From contig NC_067196.1 in NCBI RefSeq assembly GCF_000699445.3, forward strand, positions 26,677,116-26,741,115: a stretch of DNA of 64,000 bases, read 5' to 3'. This DNA comes from Schistosoma haematobium (taxonomy: Eukaryota; Platyhelminthes; Trematoda; Strigeidida; Schistosomatidae). The notes under the pieces were generated by a model. The model did no database searches and was not told where the DNA came from. It saw only the letters and a program-made list of their open reading frames with translations. Both the position numbers and the translations under genes were made by a program. Positions 14,301-29,300 of this stretch are shown here, in pieces. Position 1 is the first letter of the stretch, and each line of letters starts with the position of its first letter.

Positions 14301-17300
14301 ATAAAAATTAACGAGATGTTAATTTTAAATATTTACGGTATAATTGTATAAAAAATATCTCTTATTGTCTTATTGTCCTATTTTTATTTCTTGAACGAAT
14401 AATACATTTGATAGTCACCGTGTGCTATTCAAGCCTGAATGATTTGTGTTTGATTTGACATAATGGTCGTGTTGATACATTAATGAAAAGTTTTGATTTA
14501 GAACAAAACTCTGTTTAATACTCCCTAATTTTTCATGGTACTTAAGTTCATAGAAGCTGTTGATAAAGTTATATGAAAACCAATTTTTAAACCAATTCAC
14601 TCGATAATTCAAGTTAAAAAGTTTGATTGTATTCACAAAGTTCTCTTAAAAGCTCGCCACTTGAAATGAAAAATCTGAGTTATTTGACCAGAACTATGAT
14701 CACATTTACAGTTGGGTAAAGTTGACCGAAGTTGGAATAGAAACGATTATATGATATCTCTGTACTCTAAGTTAAACGCTCTCACTGCGATCTCGAATTC
14801 CTAGGGTCGAATCATATCGAGTTCATGAGTGAGCAATACTAAGGAGTACTAAGGTGTACACTGTAAAGAGATTATACTCGTTATTTTCCTTACGATAATT
14901 TAACTCAAAGAAATCAAAATTAGAACAATCCAAGATTTATGAGGTCAAGGTTTGAAATAAACTTGTCTAACCATTCAAGGATATGAATAATTGATTCCGA
15001 TCTGTTTTATTTCTACCACACATGTACTTAATTCTTTATAGTTTTAGTGTGTCACGTGTGACCAAAGGTCGTAGGATAAAGGTTATACGAGTCTTATGCT
15101 AACTATTTATATTTACTAGACTTAAAGTGCAAACTAAATCAAAATAACTATAATTTACGAGAATAAGTAGTGATTGAAATGTAATTGTATTTGTGTTGTA
15201 TAGGTCTCAATGAATGTCGGGACCAAAGGGTAGATGAAATGATTGTTTGAAGTGGCTAATTTTTTGGCTTAGCTTATTGTTTTATCCGGAAGTCAGTCCA
15301 ACAAGTTATTAGTAAAACTGAATTGATCAAATTTGTCATAATAATTTTTATTTATTCTAAATAATACACACTGCATATCAAACATTGAAAACATGTACTC
15401 CGTATGACCTTTCCAACACTTTCTGTTAGTCACGACACTCAATGTCTTAAAAACCAGGGTGAAATTCAATAATAATTAAGCCATTTGAATAAACGCATTA
15501 GTTACCATCTTACAGATATATTCCGGACGTTCTACTGACTTATGAGGTCCGACGGAGTCTGAATTAGGATAAATATTACCAATAACAACAGATGATATTG
15601 ATGTATTGACTGCAGTTGTAAATTTGAACTAAGAAATCCCAACTCAGTGGCCTAGATTTGTCTTATTTACTACAACATATTTAGGATTTATATTTAGTCG
15701 CGTGTAAGTTGGTGAATACATACAGCAAAACTAATTCTAAAACTGTACTTTCATTTAACGAAACTACTTTAACAAGCTTCTATTTCTACCACATGTGGTT
15801 CAAAACTAAAAGATGTTTGAAGGTACTAAGGTCATGATGCCTTGATATACTCAACCTTCCACCTGCACAAAACAACTGAATCTTAAGTATGTCTCGGAAA
15901 AACATCACAATGAAATGAATTAAATGAAGTTAAAACAAAATTAACTTGACAAATATCAAAGAATCTCATAATATAAAAAGAACTAATTAGGTCCTCATTA
16001 AGCTTTACTCTAGTATACATGAACATTTATGTGGGTATATGAAAACAGTAAACCAGTCTAGGTAACTTATGAGTTAATTATCATAATGAGAGTAATTTCT
16101 AGGTCGAGCTATCGATTAGAACTTTTTATCATTGCATTATTCTTTTCATTACTAGTATACACCTGTTCTAACTACCAACTTGTAATTTTTACATTGTGTT
16201 TGTAAGTATGCAATCCATATCATTGTGATTATTGTCAGAGTATTTTTTTCTAGTTTCATTTTGTATTTATGTACTAGTTTACAACCAGAAATGTAGGTCA
16301 TCAAAAGTATAACAATTTTGTATAATCTGGGAGTATAGATACCTGAGTCTGATCAATTATTGTAGCATGAAAAGTGTCCTACAATCAACTTTGATGCATT
16401 GGTATTAAAATGACCCTTTAACTATTTATCACTTGGTGAAAATTTTTAATAATTCAGCATTTAAGCTTGTAAGGATCAGTTTTTACTGAAATTTGTTAAA
16501 AAATGAAGTACAAAGGTCTAAAAAGCCTTTGAATAGGCAGCATTATTGCAATATCGTATACATAATTGACCTGGGTTTAGATATTCAAATTAAAAGTTTA
16601 CACATCATTTACTTACCGCTTTTAAATCATAAATTAAGTGACTATCTACAGAAGACATACCCACAACTAACAGGTTGCTTATGATATTAACTACAGGATA
16701 TTTTGAAAAACTCAATATGTTTTTTGGAAATTTATCTGCGAATGGCCCTTCATTCTAGACGTATTCGGCATCAAAAATGCTTGTCATTTCGATGGCTATC
16801 TCAGAATATAAAATTCATCAAGGTTTCATTCCCATAAGGTTCTGACTGATAAATGAACTGCTTTTTGCCAGAAACCCCACACCAACAATCATCCTTCTGA
16901 AGGTATATTCAATCTCACTGTTTAGCATAGACATGTTATCACATGACTGGAATCGATTATCTCCACTAATAGTAAAAAAAACACTATTTTTATTGCTTCA
17001 AATGTAGGTATTTCTATGACTTTTGAAACAGTAATCCTGTTGGTAAAAGAGGGATACAGACATAAGGCGATGGGCTAGGGGTAAATGTAAAAAAATTCAC
17101 ATTCATATCATCAACATTCGTTTTAACAGCCAGATATTATCACCTGTCTTCAAATAGAAAAATTATGCTTCATGAACGAGGACATGGACTAATTCATTGT
17201 CACTGAGTCGCAATAATTAATAGTTAAATTTATAATAATGCTGAACAGGTCAAACTTACTATAAAACATTTCACAATACTTTTTAGTTGTATTACTAAAC

Positions 17301-20300
17301 CATGAAACGTATTGTTTATAATGACTGATCGCATTTATTTTAACCGTGAATTAGATATCAGCATATTTCTCGTATTTTTTAATTTGTAATTATATACAGT
17401 TAATTGATCTCGGTGTATTTCTACACCCATATTCTTATTGTCGTGATACGTGGAATTTATTGGATGCTGCTGTAGTGATCGGTGCGTTAATATCATTTTT
17501 TCGGTAAGTTGAACGAAGAACATTTCAATAGAAACGATGTCATGCTAATTAACTTTAATATAAGGTTTTCTTATAATAGGATGACATGTTTCTGGAGACC
17601 GAATAATTTAAAGTTTGTTTTCATAAGAGGAGAACCAGTAAAAATCAATAAAGTTACGATTGATTCGTATTAATGTACGAGACCTTAACTAACAAATGCA
17701 CACAGAATCGAAACCAGAACTTTTAGGCCTCAAAGTGAACACAAAATCTTACCTTTGATATGGAAGTTACTACTAGTTATGGCTATGCTCAATAACACTC
17801 AATAACTTAAAGGTATCATACATTAACAAGACTTGAAGGTCTCATGCTCTATTTCACTTCAAATCGTGGATCTATGCACTCCCAAGGAAACCTTAAATAA
17901 TGTAGAACAGCTGTACGTAACTGTCTGACTTTTACTATTGCCACGGTTGACGTTAGTTTGAAATTAAATTGTATTTTTAAATTTTTGACTGCATTTGAGA
18001 TCCGGTCAGTCACGAACCAAGAAACTCAGTGATAACATTTCTGACTGTAGCCCAGTGAACCACAAACACATCTTATCAATAAACTTCAAATGGAACAAAA
18101 TTTGGGTTTGCGGATTCCCGATTATTACCGCCAACTACCTAAAGTCAGTGAGGTTAATACCTGACTGAGGTTTTATTATTACTTAACATGCCAGTCATAT
18201 TTAAACGAATACATTACTTAAGAAAAATTTATTCATCGATAATCAACATTAGTCTTAACATACTCGATGATAAACAAATCACGAAGCCTACTTGATTTCA
18301 GTTGTGTAAGACTTAAAATCAATGTTAAATCAAGTTAATGATCTTTTAACGTGATTAATCCAATTTTACAAACGGAAACCTGTAACTGTATAAGAAGAGT
18401 TAGTGTAACTCTCCTAAACATAACATTATTTTAACATGAAACTCAAACTATATCTCGCTGTCATATATTATCAAGCACGAGTGATAGATTAAAGTCATCA
18501 TGCAATCGCTTTCAATTAATATATAACCAGTGGAATCCCAAACACATTGTAAACCTAATCCAAAAAAGTCAATCAACGCCTATCGATTGATATCACATAT
18601 AGAAGGCCATATATAGAGAGAACAAAACAACATTACCCAAATTAACCTAGTTGATTGGAATCCAAATTTAGCTAACATTTCATAGGAAGAAATTTTCTAT
18701 TTATTCTACGAATTTCATTAACCATATCATCAAGATTATAATCAGTATTTTAAATTTTTGTTTCATGTTAATTTTTTTCGTTACTATGTCTCTCTTTCAC
18801 TTTTGTTTTTGATTTCGATTTGAAACTTCATCAACTGTATAATACTTAATGAAGTGCTTATACTTTGAAAGGTAGAGCTGGACATGGAAGTAGGTAAGTA
18901 TGATGTTAAGTTGATTCATATTTGTTTCCTATGTTACAATATTTTGAGGAAACATTGTATACTGACAATACAAAGTAGGATATTAAAGTGCTTTTATTGT
19001 TTTAATCAATTAACTAGTTTTATTTAAGTCGCTATCATATATTGAAGACTGACAATTATCCGCCAGTGATTGAAATTCGCCGGCGGATGTTTGAAACGAC
19101 TGAAATTAACACATGGATCTAGCTATCCCAAAAATACAAATTTGCGACTGTGAAAGATATGCATCGTCTGCTCAACAATAAATAACACTAGATAATTCGA
19201 ATAAGTCAAGAGATTCTGTATTCAAACTGTGTCAATAGTTTGAAGTGTTTACGAAAGATTTTAGAATAAGACACTTTTTTGAGAAAATACTTAATTGGTC
19301 CTTTTTTACATATGTATGTCTCACTATAAAAATATAATAGTATTCATCCAAACGCTTAATCTATAACTATGATCATTATATAATCATAAAACCTTTTTAC
19401 GAGCTACAGCTTTTGTAGAGATCATAAAATAAATAAATCGACTAAAAAAACAACCACACTGATTACTGTCTTAGTGTAACAATCCTCCTTCAACAAATAT
19501 TAATGTAGTGAACGAGAACACAAGTGGGGACAATCGAATATATTTCAACACAAAATTATGGAACATCTTAGTAAAATCTGAGAACCGTACAGTAAAACAT
19601 TCATTTGCAAAATGTCAATCGATCATCTCAGACTTCATTGTTCCTTTGTTTTCACACCGATTACCCTCTGTTTTCATCCTCTTTTCTTCGATCTTCTTAA
19701 TCTTCCGCCTCCAAGCATTTGACATTCAATTGATGATATATACTACTCATATCTGTCGACATCAGTAACACACACCACATTAAGATTCATTTTTATTGAA
19801 TAACTAATTGATTTATTATTGTTACTTATACATGTGAAAGATATTTGGAAAAAAATCATTACGAGTGATTAGCTTTGTCCTACAAGATTGCAACTAAGAT
19901 AAAAGGATCTGCAGGAATTGTTTAAATTAGATCTTAGATTTCATCATCATTTATGTTAAAAAGTGAAGTATATCAAAAATATTAATAAATGGTGGCTAAA
20001 TGTTGTAGTGAATTGACTACATTGAAAATGTGTACAACTTTATAACGCTAGTACTACTAGACTTGAGGAACTCGGTTTTAATTCAGTTTGAGGCAATGTT
20101 TGTCCATTTTTGAGAAAACCCGGAGTAACGTTATGAAGCTGTTTACTTCTTGATTAAACGTCAATTATAAGATAGAGAACACTCCAAGTGTGTCAGCGAA
20201 TTAAGTCATTTAGCAGTCAACACACACATAGACACATAATCTACGAACCCACATAAGAGAGGTCAATCAATCACAAAGCCAGATGTCAACCAACACAGAT

Positions 20301-23300
20301 AGTTAATGTGAATCCAAAGGCACATAAATACGAAAATGCCTTAAAAGACAAACTATCAGATGAACTAATATGAAACTTGTAGAATAACTAAAAAGCTCAC
20401 TTATTCCTGAAGTGGTAGGTGAAGATGCTGTCCAGAACGTCAATTACATCTCTGCAATTAAGCCATCTAAACCTGAAATCTCAACAATACCGAACTGATT
20501 AAATTTCTCATCAATCCGCAATTACGATAGCACCAAAGAATGAAATCAGGCTCATCATGTACTGTACTGAGAACGTTACACCCTTAATGAAATAACTTTT
20601 CTCATAGGTACCGGATATAACGTCAATTTGTATTAACCCCAGTGGATACACAGAACAACTTAGAACCATTAGAAATGAGTCCAATAACTCAACAACTTAC
20701 TCCTTATATCCTTTGTCGAGCAATCTTATAACAAACAGTACTTAATTGAAGCTTTTAAGTAAGAGAATAGCGATATTCATAACGTCATAGTAACTATTTC
20801 TATATAGATTGAAACGAAAATTACATCCAATCAAGTGGTAGCCACATGATAGATTTTTTTATTAAACAATCTAGTTACTCAAATATTGATTTATTCCTTC
20901 ATTGTGAGTTTTTAATCAGTGATTGACAGTAATTGATTAATTGATTATTTAGAAGAATTAATGTCAATAAAAGTTGATATTGCAATCAAATCACTAAAAC
21001 GATAAGCTTTTTTAAAAAGGAAAACAAACAAACGAAAGCATGCAACATTATACATAAATTAACTAGATGATTAATTAACTTCTATCTTATATTTGGGTGA
21101 ATATCTGATGTTAATAACAATCCACATTATTATTTGTTTAATCTTCTTTCTTGTGATGCCTTTTCATTTTTCATTTGTTGGTTTACTTTCCATTACCAAG
21201 TAAAAATTTGAGTACAATAAAGTCGTTACGTGTACTTCGAGTGTTAAGACCATTAAAAACCATTCGTAGAGTACCGAAATTAAAAGTAAGTTTGATTTAA
21301 TTTTCACAGTTATATATATTAATAGTAACTGAATATTTATAAGTATTAAGAACTTGTGAATCTCAAGCATGTCAGATGTCAGTCAATTATGCACAAAATG
21401 AAATGGAAGATGGTTCAGCAGTATCTTGAATTAGTCAGATTAAGAAATCCAAGTTACTAGACTCAGATACAATGGTCTGAAGGTTAAGCACTCAAGTCAA
21501 GGCTTGAGTATTTCGGGTTCGATTTCTAGTGGGGCCTTAGTTGGGAACTGTTATGAAGTAGCATGTTAAAGTGAAACAGCTATTCAATGTTTCTAATCGA
21601 GGCCAGACCCTGAATGTTTAGGATTTTCACAGTTGAGAAAGGTAATTAAAGTAGTTTTTGATGGACTTAAACTAGCTAATAAGACAATAAACATTTTGCA
21701 ATCGTCTTGTCTTAGTTTGGAACTCTACAGATATCTTTAATCGAAGTGATTGAGTGCAGACGATTCAATTTATTTTGTCCAGTACATTATCATATCACAA
21801 ATGAGTTATTAGTTAAGTTTATTTCTATGCTTTCAAGGCAAAATATTAATAGACTTTATTATATATTATAAATTTAGAACATAACATCTTTAGATACTAT
21901 TTTAGGTCATACGTATATTTTATTTATTCAAAAACAAATTAGTTTGTTCGAGGCATTGACCAATATCGATGTGTTTACTTTTTTTAAGTATAAAATGACA
22001 CAATTTAGAAAATAGTCAATATCAATAAAATTGGCTCAATTCATGGAGAAAAAACTCCCCAGAACGTTTTATTACCTGTTGAATAAAAGACATAAAGAAA
22101 TTTATTTACCTTTAACAAAAACTATTCATAATCCAACTTAAAATCTAAATTTCAAATTAGATTAACTTCTTATTTCAGAATATATCTAGCGTTTGAATAG
22201 CCTAAATACAAACTAACATTTACTAAGTGTTTTCCATCATGTGTTATGCTTAACCTTAATTCATGTGTAATGATAAGCATCAGAGTTTCTAATCAAAGAC
22301 AAACAAATCTACATTAAATATCTTAATGTTCAATATTTCATTAGAAAAAAACACACCTCAGTCGTTATTTTTTCTAAATAAAAAATAGGAGATGAGATTT
22401 TGCTCTACCGAATAGTTTGATTCTAAGTTTCGGTATATAAAAAAATAGTCGACTTAAAATTGATTCAGTTTACTAGGTCTCATAACAATGATAAATGCAT
22501 TCAGCTATGAACAGTTTCTATTCTAGTAAATGTTTTTTTAAACTTTGAAAACGTTTAATGGTTGATTTCGAAAAGTGATACTTTGTATCCATCGGTAAAA
22601 AGATATTTTAATACATAGTATTAAAAACCATTAAAAAACCGGATTTTAATACTATTTGGTGACTTGATCACAATGCATACCTATAATCAAAAGTTATTAT
22701 TGAACTGGAAATATTTAGATTGATTTCATTGAACCCATAAGTTCATGTCAAAGTTTAACCACTAATGAATTACAATATGTCTGTTAATCATCAGACTCAA
22801 ATTCTCCAGTTCAATAGTCATCAAAACATTGTAAAACTCACATAGTTCTCAATAAGATCACTTGGAATGTATTTAAACAAGTTGAAAATCTATTATACAT
22901 TATAAATAAAAATTATATATATTTGTAATATCCCAATAAGTAGAAAAATTAAATTTTCTAACATTTTGTGACTTAGTGTAAGTCACTTCTTCAGATTATA
23001 TTAATTTTTCGTTCGCTCAATAATAATAATAGTATTATCAACTTGTTAGGCTAAAAGCCAATGATTTAATGAATTAATAGAAATGAAAACTTGATGAATA
23101 AGTCGATCTATATAATAAATTTGTTAATTTAAAACCATGAATTGAATAAAAATGTGACATTACCCAAAAAAACTTACATCAAAATAAATAGAGTAAAAAA
23201 AGGTGACTTAACCTACATGAACCTCTCCATAAAATACCTTAATAAAATAGTTATTAGTAACTGATCTTCCAAACGTTGTAGATTTATTTATTTATTTGAA

Positions 23301-26300
23301 CACATAAATATTGGTACAAAGGGGCACCAAATAAATATGCTCCAAGCAGATCTCATTTGATATGTGTGAGAGCTGTGATACCACCCGGGTGCCCAGACCG
23401 AAGCAAGTGGTTTTCTTAGGGGGCCACACTTCGAGCCTTTGACCTAAAGGTCTAACCCACAAGGCAGTGGAGCATCGTGAGGAGATGAAGTCTCATGGTA
23501 GCCGGTGACCAAGTAATTGGTTCATATGCCATTTGTTCCTTTAGGATACTGGAGCCCATGTGCGCCACTGGTTTTGGATCCGGTTAAAGCGCTGGACATT
23601 CTGTTTTCATCCTCTCATTTTCGTAAACAACACCGTGGTGCGAGAAGGCAGTGAGTAGGACTTCCCTGGCAGAGGCTGTATACGCGTGACCATGTCAGAG
23701 CATTTCGAGAGGGAGGGCGAGCCTACCGCACTCTCGGCCATAACAGGGCATTTGGAGGCACGTTGTAGATTGTACTAAAAGATTCAACTGATCTAATAAT
23801 CACAATATAACTATCCAATGATTCATAATTTACCTCAAACTCGTCATTGGATATCAGTTTATGAAGAAGTTTATCACTAAAATGGATTAGTTTAAAATTC
23901 ATAAATTATTTTAACTAAACTAGTAACAGTAATCTAGTCACCATAACATCATGAATTTTAATGAATCAATAAATCATTACATAATAAGCATAAGATATCA
24001 ACTAGAATTTTTAAGAAAAAATTATAATTCAATTTTTTCTGAATTTTATTCATTCTCTTTTGTTTTGTTTTTTTCTTTTACAGGCGGTATTCGATTGTGT
24101 AGTTAGTTCATTGAAAAATGTTTGCATTATTCTTGTTGTATATATATTATTTCAGTTTATATTCTCTATTGTGGCAGTTCAATTATTTCAGGGGAAATTT
24201 TTCTATTGTAATGATTTATCAAAACTTACAAAAGAAGATTGTCAGTAAGTTCATGAAATGAATTATTAAATATTTCAGTAGTATATACTTATTTGTCTCG
24301 AATGTTATCTCTTTTAAATAATAATAATAATAATACTCTAGAGTTATTTATATAATTTATTTGAATAGTACTTGAAAATCCTTTTTTCATTTACTCCCAT
24401 CTTCAAATTACTGTCTTTATTTAACTCATTCAAATCGATTGATAAGTATCTCTTTTATTAAATTAAGTGACTTTCAATATCTAACTGATCAGTTAAACAA
24501 ATTGTATGGTATCTTAGATTGAATATAGTAAAACTTTCATTTTAAAAGTTATGTAATCACTTTAAACCAATATCAATATTAAAATTGTTTTATAAATATC
24601 TTTGAGTACTTAAATCACGTCTCCAGTATCTTTTTGGATGATCGTCACTTCAGATATTTGAAGGAAATAGACAGGTTGATATCCAGCACTCCCTCTCTTT
24701 ATGATAAAAAGTTCGCGTTCATTAAAATCTCTTATTTTTTTGTCGTACATAGATCATTTTTCTGGAAAAAAAGTCAGGGTTTTATCGCTTTTTATAGTAT
24801 TACACATTTTGCACTGGATGGTTCAACAAACTCGGCTTTTATTATTGTAATGAACAATATTGAAAGAGTGTATTTCAAACGCCAAACAACCTTATACAGT
24901 TACTTCATGATCATCAAAGTAATCCATTCTAAGGACATTCTAAATGATTTGCCGTCGTTGAACGTAATACTGTCTTCATATACATTTGCACTACTGTTGA
25001 ATGTTTTGTTACATTATCTTATGACAACATGATTTATTGGTAATATCCACATACTGATAGATAAGATCGATTTCACCTTGCTCATTGATCTTAAAACGAC
25101 CTGAATATCAGGCTATTATAACTTCTACATCATCCATTGAGTTTTTTCAATCTTTTTGATTGAATCACATATTCTGTTTCCCAGTTATTGATTCTTGACA
25201 ATTTCTTTAACCTCTCGATACCTACTGGAAACAACGTAGAATCAATCACAAAGTACCATCAGTCAGTTATGTGGCAATGTAGAGTTCAGCATACGTCTTT
25301 TTCGTTCCAAGTTGCCAAACTATATAACCACTGCAAAATGAAATTATCAAGAGGAATACCAGAATAGTAGAAGCAGAAAAGATTAGGCATGGAATATGTA
25401 ATCCGATAAGAAAAAAATGGATTTATACAATACAATTTATAAGATACTTTTACAACTCAAGATACAAAAAAAAGACAAATAGAGAAAAGGAGTAGATGAA
25501 TTTACATTATTGTGAACGATTCTAAGCAACATCACCCAGTCTCTAACCATCGATTAAAATAGTTACATGTATCCCAGCCATATAGTTCACAACTACCTAC
25601 ATTGTTCAGTTAAATAGTATTTTGATCTTATAAATAAGCTAAATTGGATTTATTGATTACAGCAGATAACAAGTGACTTATGAATTATTTTACACTATAG
25701 TACTGTCTAATTATTTGTCGGGGACGTTAGGTCCCCAGAACTCACATGGGAAAGGACCCAATTTTGTAATTTTATTTGGAAAATTTGAATTTCTTTATTT
25801 TCGCGACAAAGGCGCTCTTGTCACCATGTTGTATTTCTCACTGGGAAGAATCTTAAATGCTATTGGTCCGTTGCGTCTTTTAGTATGCTATTTGGTAATT
25901 CTCCCCAAGGAAGATTTTGTGCTGTATATGTACATTTTGAATTGTGTTTGTTGTTATCGCTCGTTTCTGGCTGTTTGCAGAATATACTTCTCCATTCCAA
26001 GCTTGGACTTCTCCCTCTAGTTAGCGGGGCTGGGACGCATCAAATAGCTAGCTTACTGGTCTTTGGTCACTGAGTCTTGTTTCTTGTTCGCAGATTAAGT
26101 GAACTCGTGATAGCTTCAACCCTAGCATTACTATGGAACTATCAACAATTAATATGAAAATGCATAAACATTCTGTACAAACACAGTGACTACATTTTTA
26201 TAACTTATATTGGTTGAATGTAATTATTAATTAGTTAGAATTTAATAATATGTTAACTAAATAACCCATTAGAATTATAAATGATTATTTTTTACTCATT

Positions 26301-29300
26301 AGTTTATTCCATTGAATACTTTCATGCACTAATGTTAGCCAACTTAAAAGCCAAATGTCTAAATAAATTAGATTTCATTAAAATTGATTATATTTAACTT
26401 ACTGTCTTGAATACTATTATTTAAGATAATTACCATCTGAACTTGGCTATTTTATAATTTTATTTATTTGTCAAAAATCATTTTTTTAATCTGAGGGTAT
26501 TATCTAATTAAACAAAACATGCAAAAATAAACCACTTTCTGAGAAATGCTTTCAAATGCTCTGGTACGACCGAGAGTGAGGAGATTCCGCTCTCCCTCTC
26601 AAAATGCTCTCACATGGCCACGCGTATATAGCATCTGCCAAGGAAGTCCTACTCACTGCCTTCTCGTGGCGGGGGTGTTGTTTACGAAATTGCGAGGACG
26701 AAAAGCGAATGTTCGGCGCTTTAACCGGATTGGTGGACAGGGAGAGTCCACTTAGGGGAGTTGGAAAACCCTGATTCTAAACCAATAGTGCACAAGGGCT
26801 CCAGTATCCTGAAGGAACAAATGGCGTGTGAACCAATTTTCGGTCACCGGCTACCATGGGACTGCATCTCCTTACGATGCTCCACTGCCCCGTGGATCAG
26901 ACCGTTATGTTAAAGGCTCGGGATGTGGTCTCCTAAGGAAATCACATGCTTCTGTTTGGGCACCCGAGCATTATCACAGCCCTCACACATATCGAATGAG
27001 ATTTATGTGGCGCATACATATTTGGTGCTTCTTTGTACCAATATTTCTGTGTTAAAATAAATAAATAAAAATAATTTCTGATGAATAATTAAAGTCGAAA
27101 AGGGGTTTTATGGATATTACAGTCATTTGATAGTTGAATTTACGAGTCAATTAAAGTCAGGCCATCATGGAAAACTTGAAAGAACTGAAAGGCCGTTTTA
27201 TCCCTTATCAGTGCGTATCCACGATGCCACCGCAAATGGGTCTGTTGTGCGATAGTAAATCACTGATGACAATAGTGGATGTTTCGCTCACTATCGTGGA
27301 TTAGTTGAAGTTAAACATTAACACCGTAGGATGTCGGATCAGTGGTATAAACGTTACACGTTCGCTCGTGAAACCTATAGGTCCTGGGTTTGAGTCTTGT
27401 AAATCGGGGTCGTGGATGTACACTGCTAAGAAGTACGATACTGGGACGAAATGGCCGTCCGGTGCTCTTAGGTTTTCCATGGTGCTCTACTTTCAATAGA
27501 CTCATGAATTCAACTGTTAAATAATTAAAGGCTAAATATAACTTGATAGTTTAGTTGTGTGAATTTGTTTAAAATGTCAAAAGTGCATAAGTGGTTATTT
27601 CAGTGATGGCTAAATGTTTGACTACCAACCAGTTGTTCTGATATACATTTGAACCCCATTTTATTTATTTCATTATGAATTCTGAAATAGTAATAGTATC
27701 ATCCCATACACGTTCGAGTTCATAAATTTGTATTTGTTAATTGAGGTATGTAATAATTTTACACAGTAAACTATGTCAAACTGGATGTAATTAGGTCCAT
27801 ATATTTAAACATGGTAAATAACATGAATTATAATTACAAAAGGGATCATAATTTCAATTTTTGCTTAATACTACTATAAACAATATCAATTCTTAAGATG
27901 ATCGCGTAATGAGTAACCAAGTGCTTTGAAGTTAATTTACTTAGCCATTTGAAGATCAAGAAGAATTGAATACATTTAGACCAAAACAAATGATTGTTTG
28001 CCTCCAAAAATGTTACTTTTCTAATAGACGAATTCGTTTTTAAATTGTTTCTTGTTTTACTACGCAACTACCCCAAATAATTGATTTATGTTCACAAAAA
28101 ATAACAACATAAACATTGTCTTTTATTTATTTATTTATTCCATAGAGGTTATTTCTTTTCATATGATGATGGTCTAGTACCTGTTGTGAAAGCTCGAGTA
28201 TGGAGTTCACGTGATTTTCATTATGACAATGTGATCACAGCTATGCTAACATTATTCACAGTGACAACTGGTGAAGGATGGCCTGGGTAAGTACTTGAAT
28301 GCCGTATAGTACTGAACAGTTGTTTTGTTTCAATTCAAAACCATGACATTATTTCATTAAAAATTCTGTGTGATTTAAAATTATGAAACATCACTTTTCC
28401 AAGAGCCCATTATTTATCATTATCCCTCTTTAGTTGCACTTAATTTATTCAGCTAATTATGCATGACAAAATTGTGCATTTACGCACTATCATATAGTGT
28501 TTACAACATGTTGTCAATTTGATTACGATGAAACCCATGAATTATCGTTTAGTTGCTTCGTATACTTTCCCTTTTTATTCCCTATTCATCGGAAAAATAA
28601 GCGGCGATTACTATCGAATTCATAGATCAAATTATATCTGGATATGAAGAAAGATATTATGAAATAAAACCGATCATAGGGATTTACGAAGCAGATCACT
28701 GCTGAAGAAGTTTATATATATGTATATATATATATATGTATCAGGGAAACTAATAAGTCAATAAATGGATTGTTGTCAAACTTTAAATGAAATAAAAGCA
28801 CATTGACAAATGATTTCTTATCAGTGAATTAATCCTAATATAGTTGTAACTACCTAGATTTATAAATTTAAACAATATTTCACAAACATTATGTTTATAC
28901 GATAAATATTTGTTATCTATTCAAATACGCAACATTTTATATTGACTATTAAACTAGTTATTTTGTTGTCATAGTAGCCGGATTTATTTCGTTAGATAAA
29001 TGGATGAGAAGTACAATTTAATTAGAAGTTATGATAGTTGATTTTTACAATTTAAAACGAATCATGTAATTACTATTTAAAATACAATAAGTCAAAAAAA
29101 ACACACAACTCAATCCATAATATTCATTTAAATAAAGAATTTCCTTTACTTTTTTTATCTTTACCCATGCATAATATTTGTTCCCTTCGTTTTGTGTCAT
29201 TTCCCTTATGTGGTTTGTATTTTCTTTTTTCATAACACAATATACTATCTCTGTTGCCACTAATGACATAAATACCATATATACTAATACTAGTAATAGT

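Larger units (their letters stand above)
21286..24083 (+). other. Cav2: CaV2 intron 8
   Basis: 2.8 kb, GTAAGT...ACAG. Holds a decayed SINE copy (21446-21640) and an antisense (TAAA)-tailed retroposon with an 11-bp target-site duplication (23274-23771). Confidence 0.85.
24245..28145 (+). other. Cav2: CaV2 intron 9
   Basis: 3.9 kb, GTAAGT...TAG. Contains an unexplained open frame (24634-25032), a possible solo LTR (about 25716-26127), a (TAAA)-tailed retroposon (26536-27081) and a fold-back SINE (27097-27530). Confidence 0.85.

Noticed and set aside
18872..18893. Alternative start of the micro-exon at 18872 using the AG at 18870-18871
   Set aside because: With the phase from exon 6 it gives an in-frame TAG at once; the AG four bases later keeps the frame.
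25673..26073. Overlapping 115- and 62-codon frames
   Set aside because: Both fall in the possible LTR block; the peptides are hydrophobic and low in motif content, best explained by base composition.
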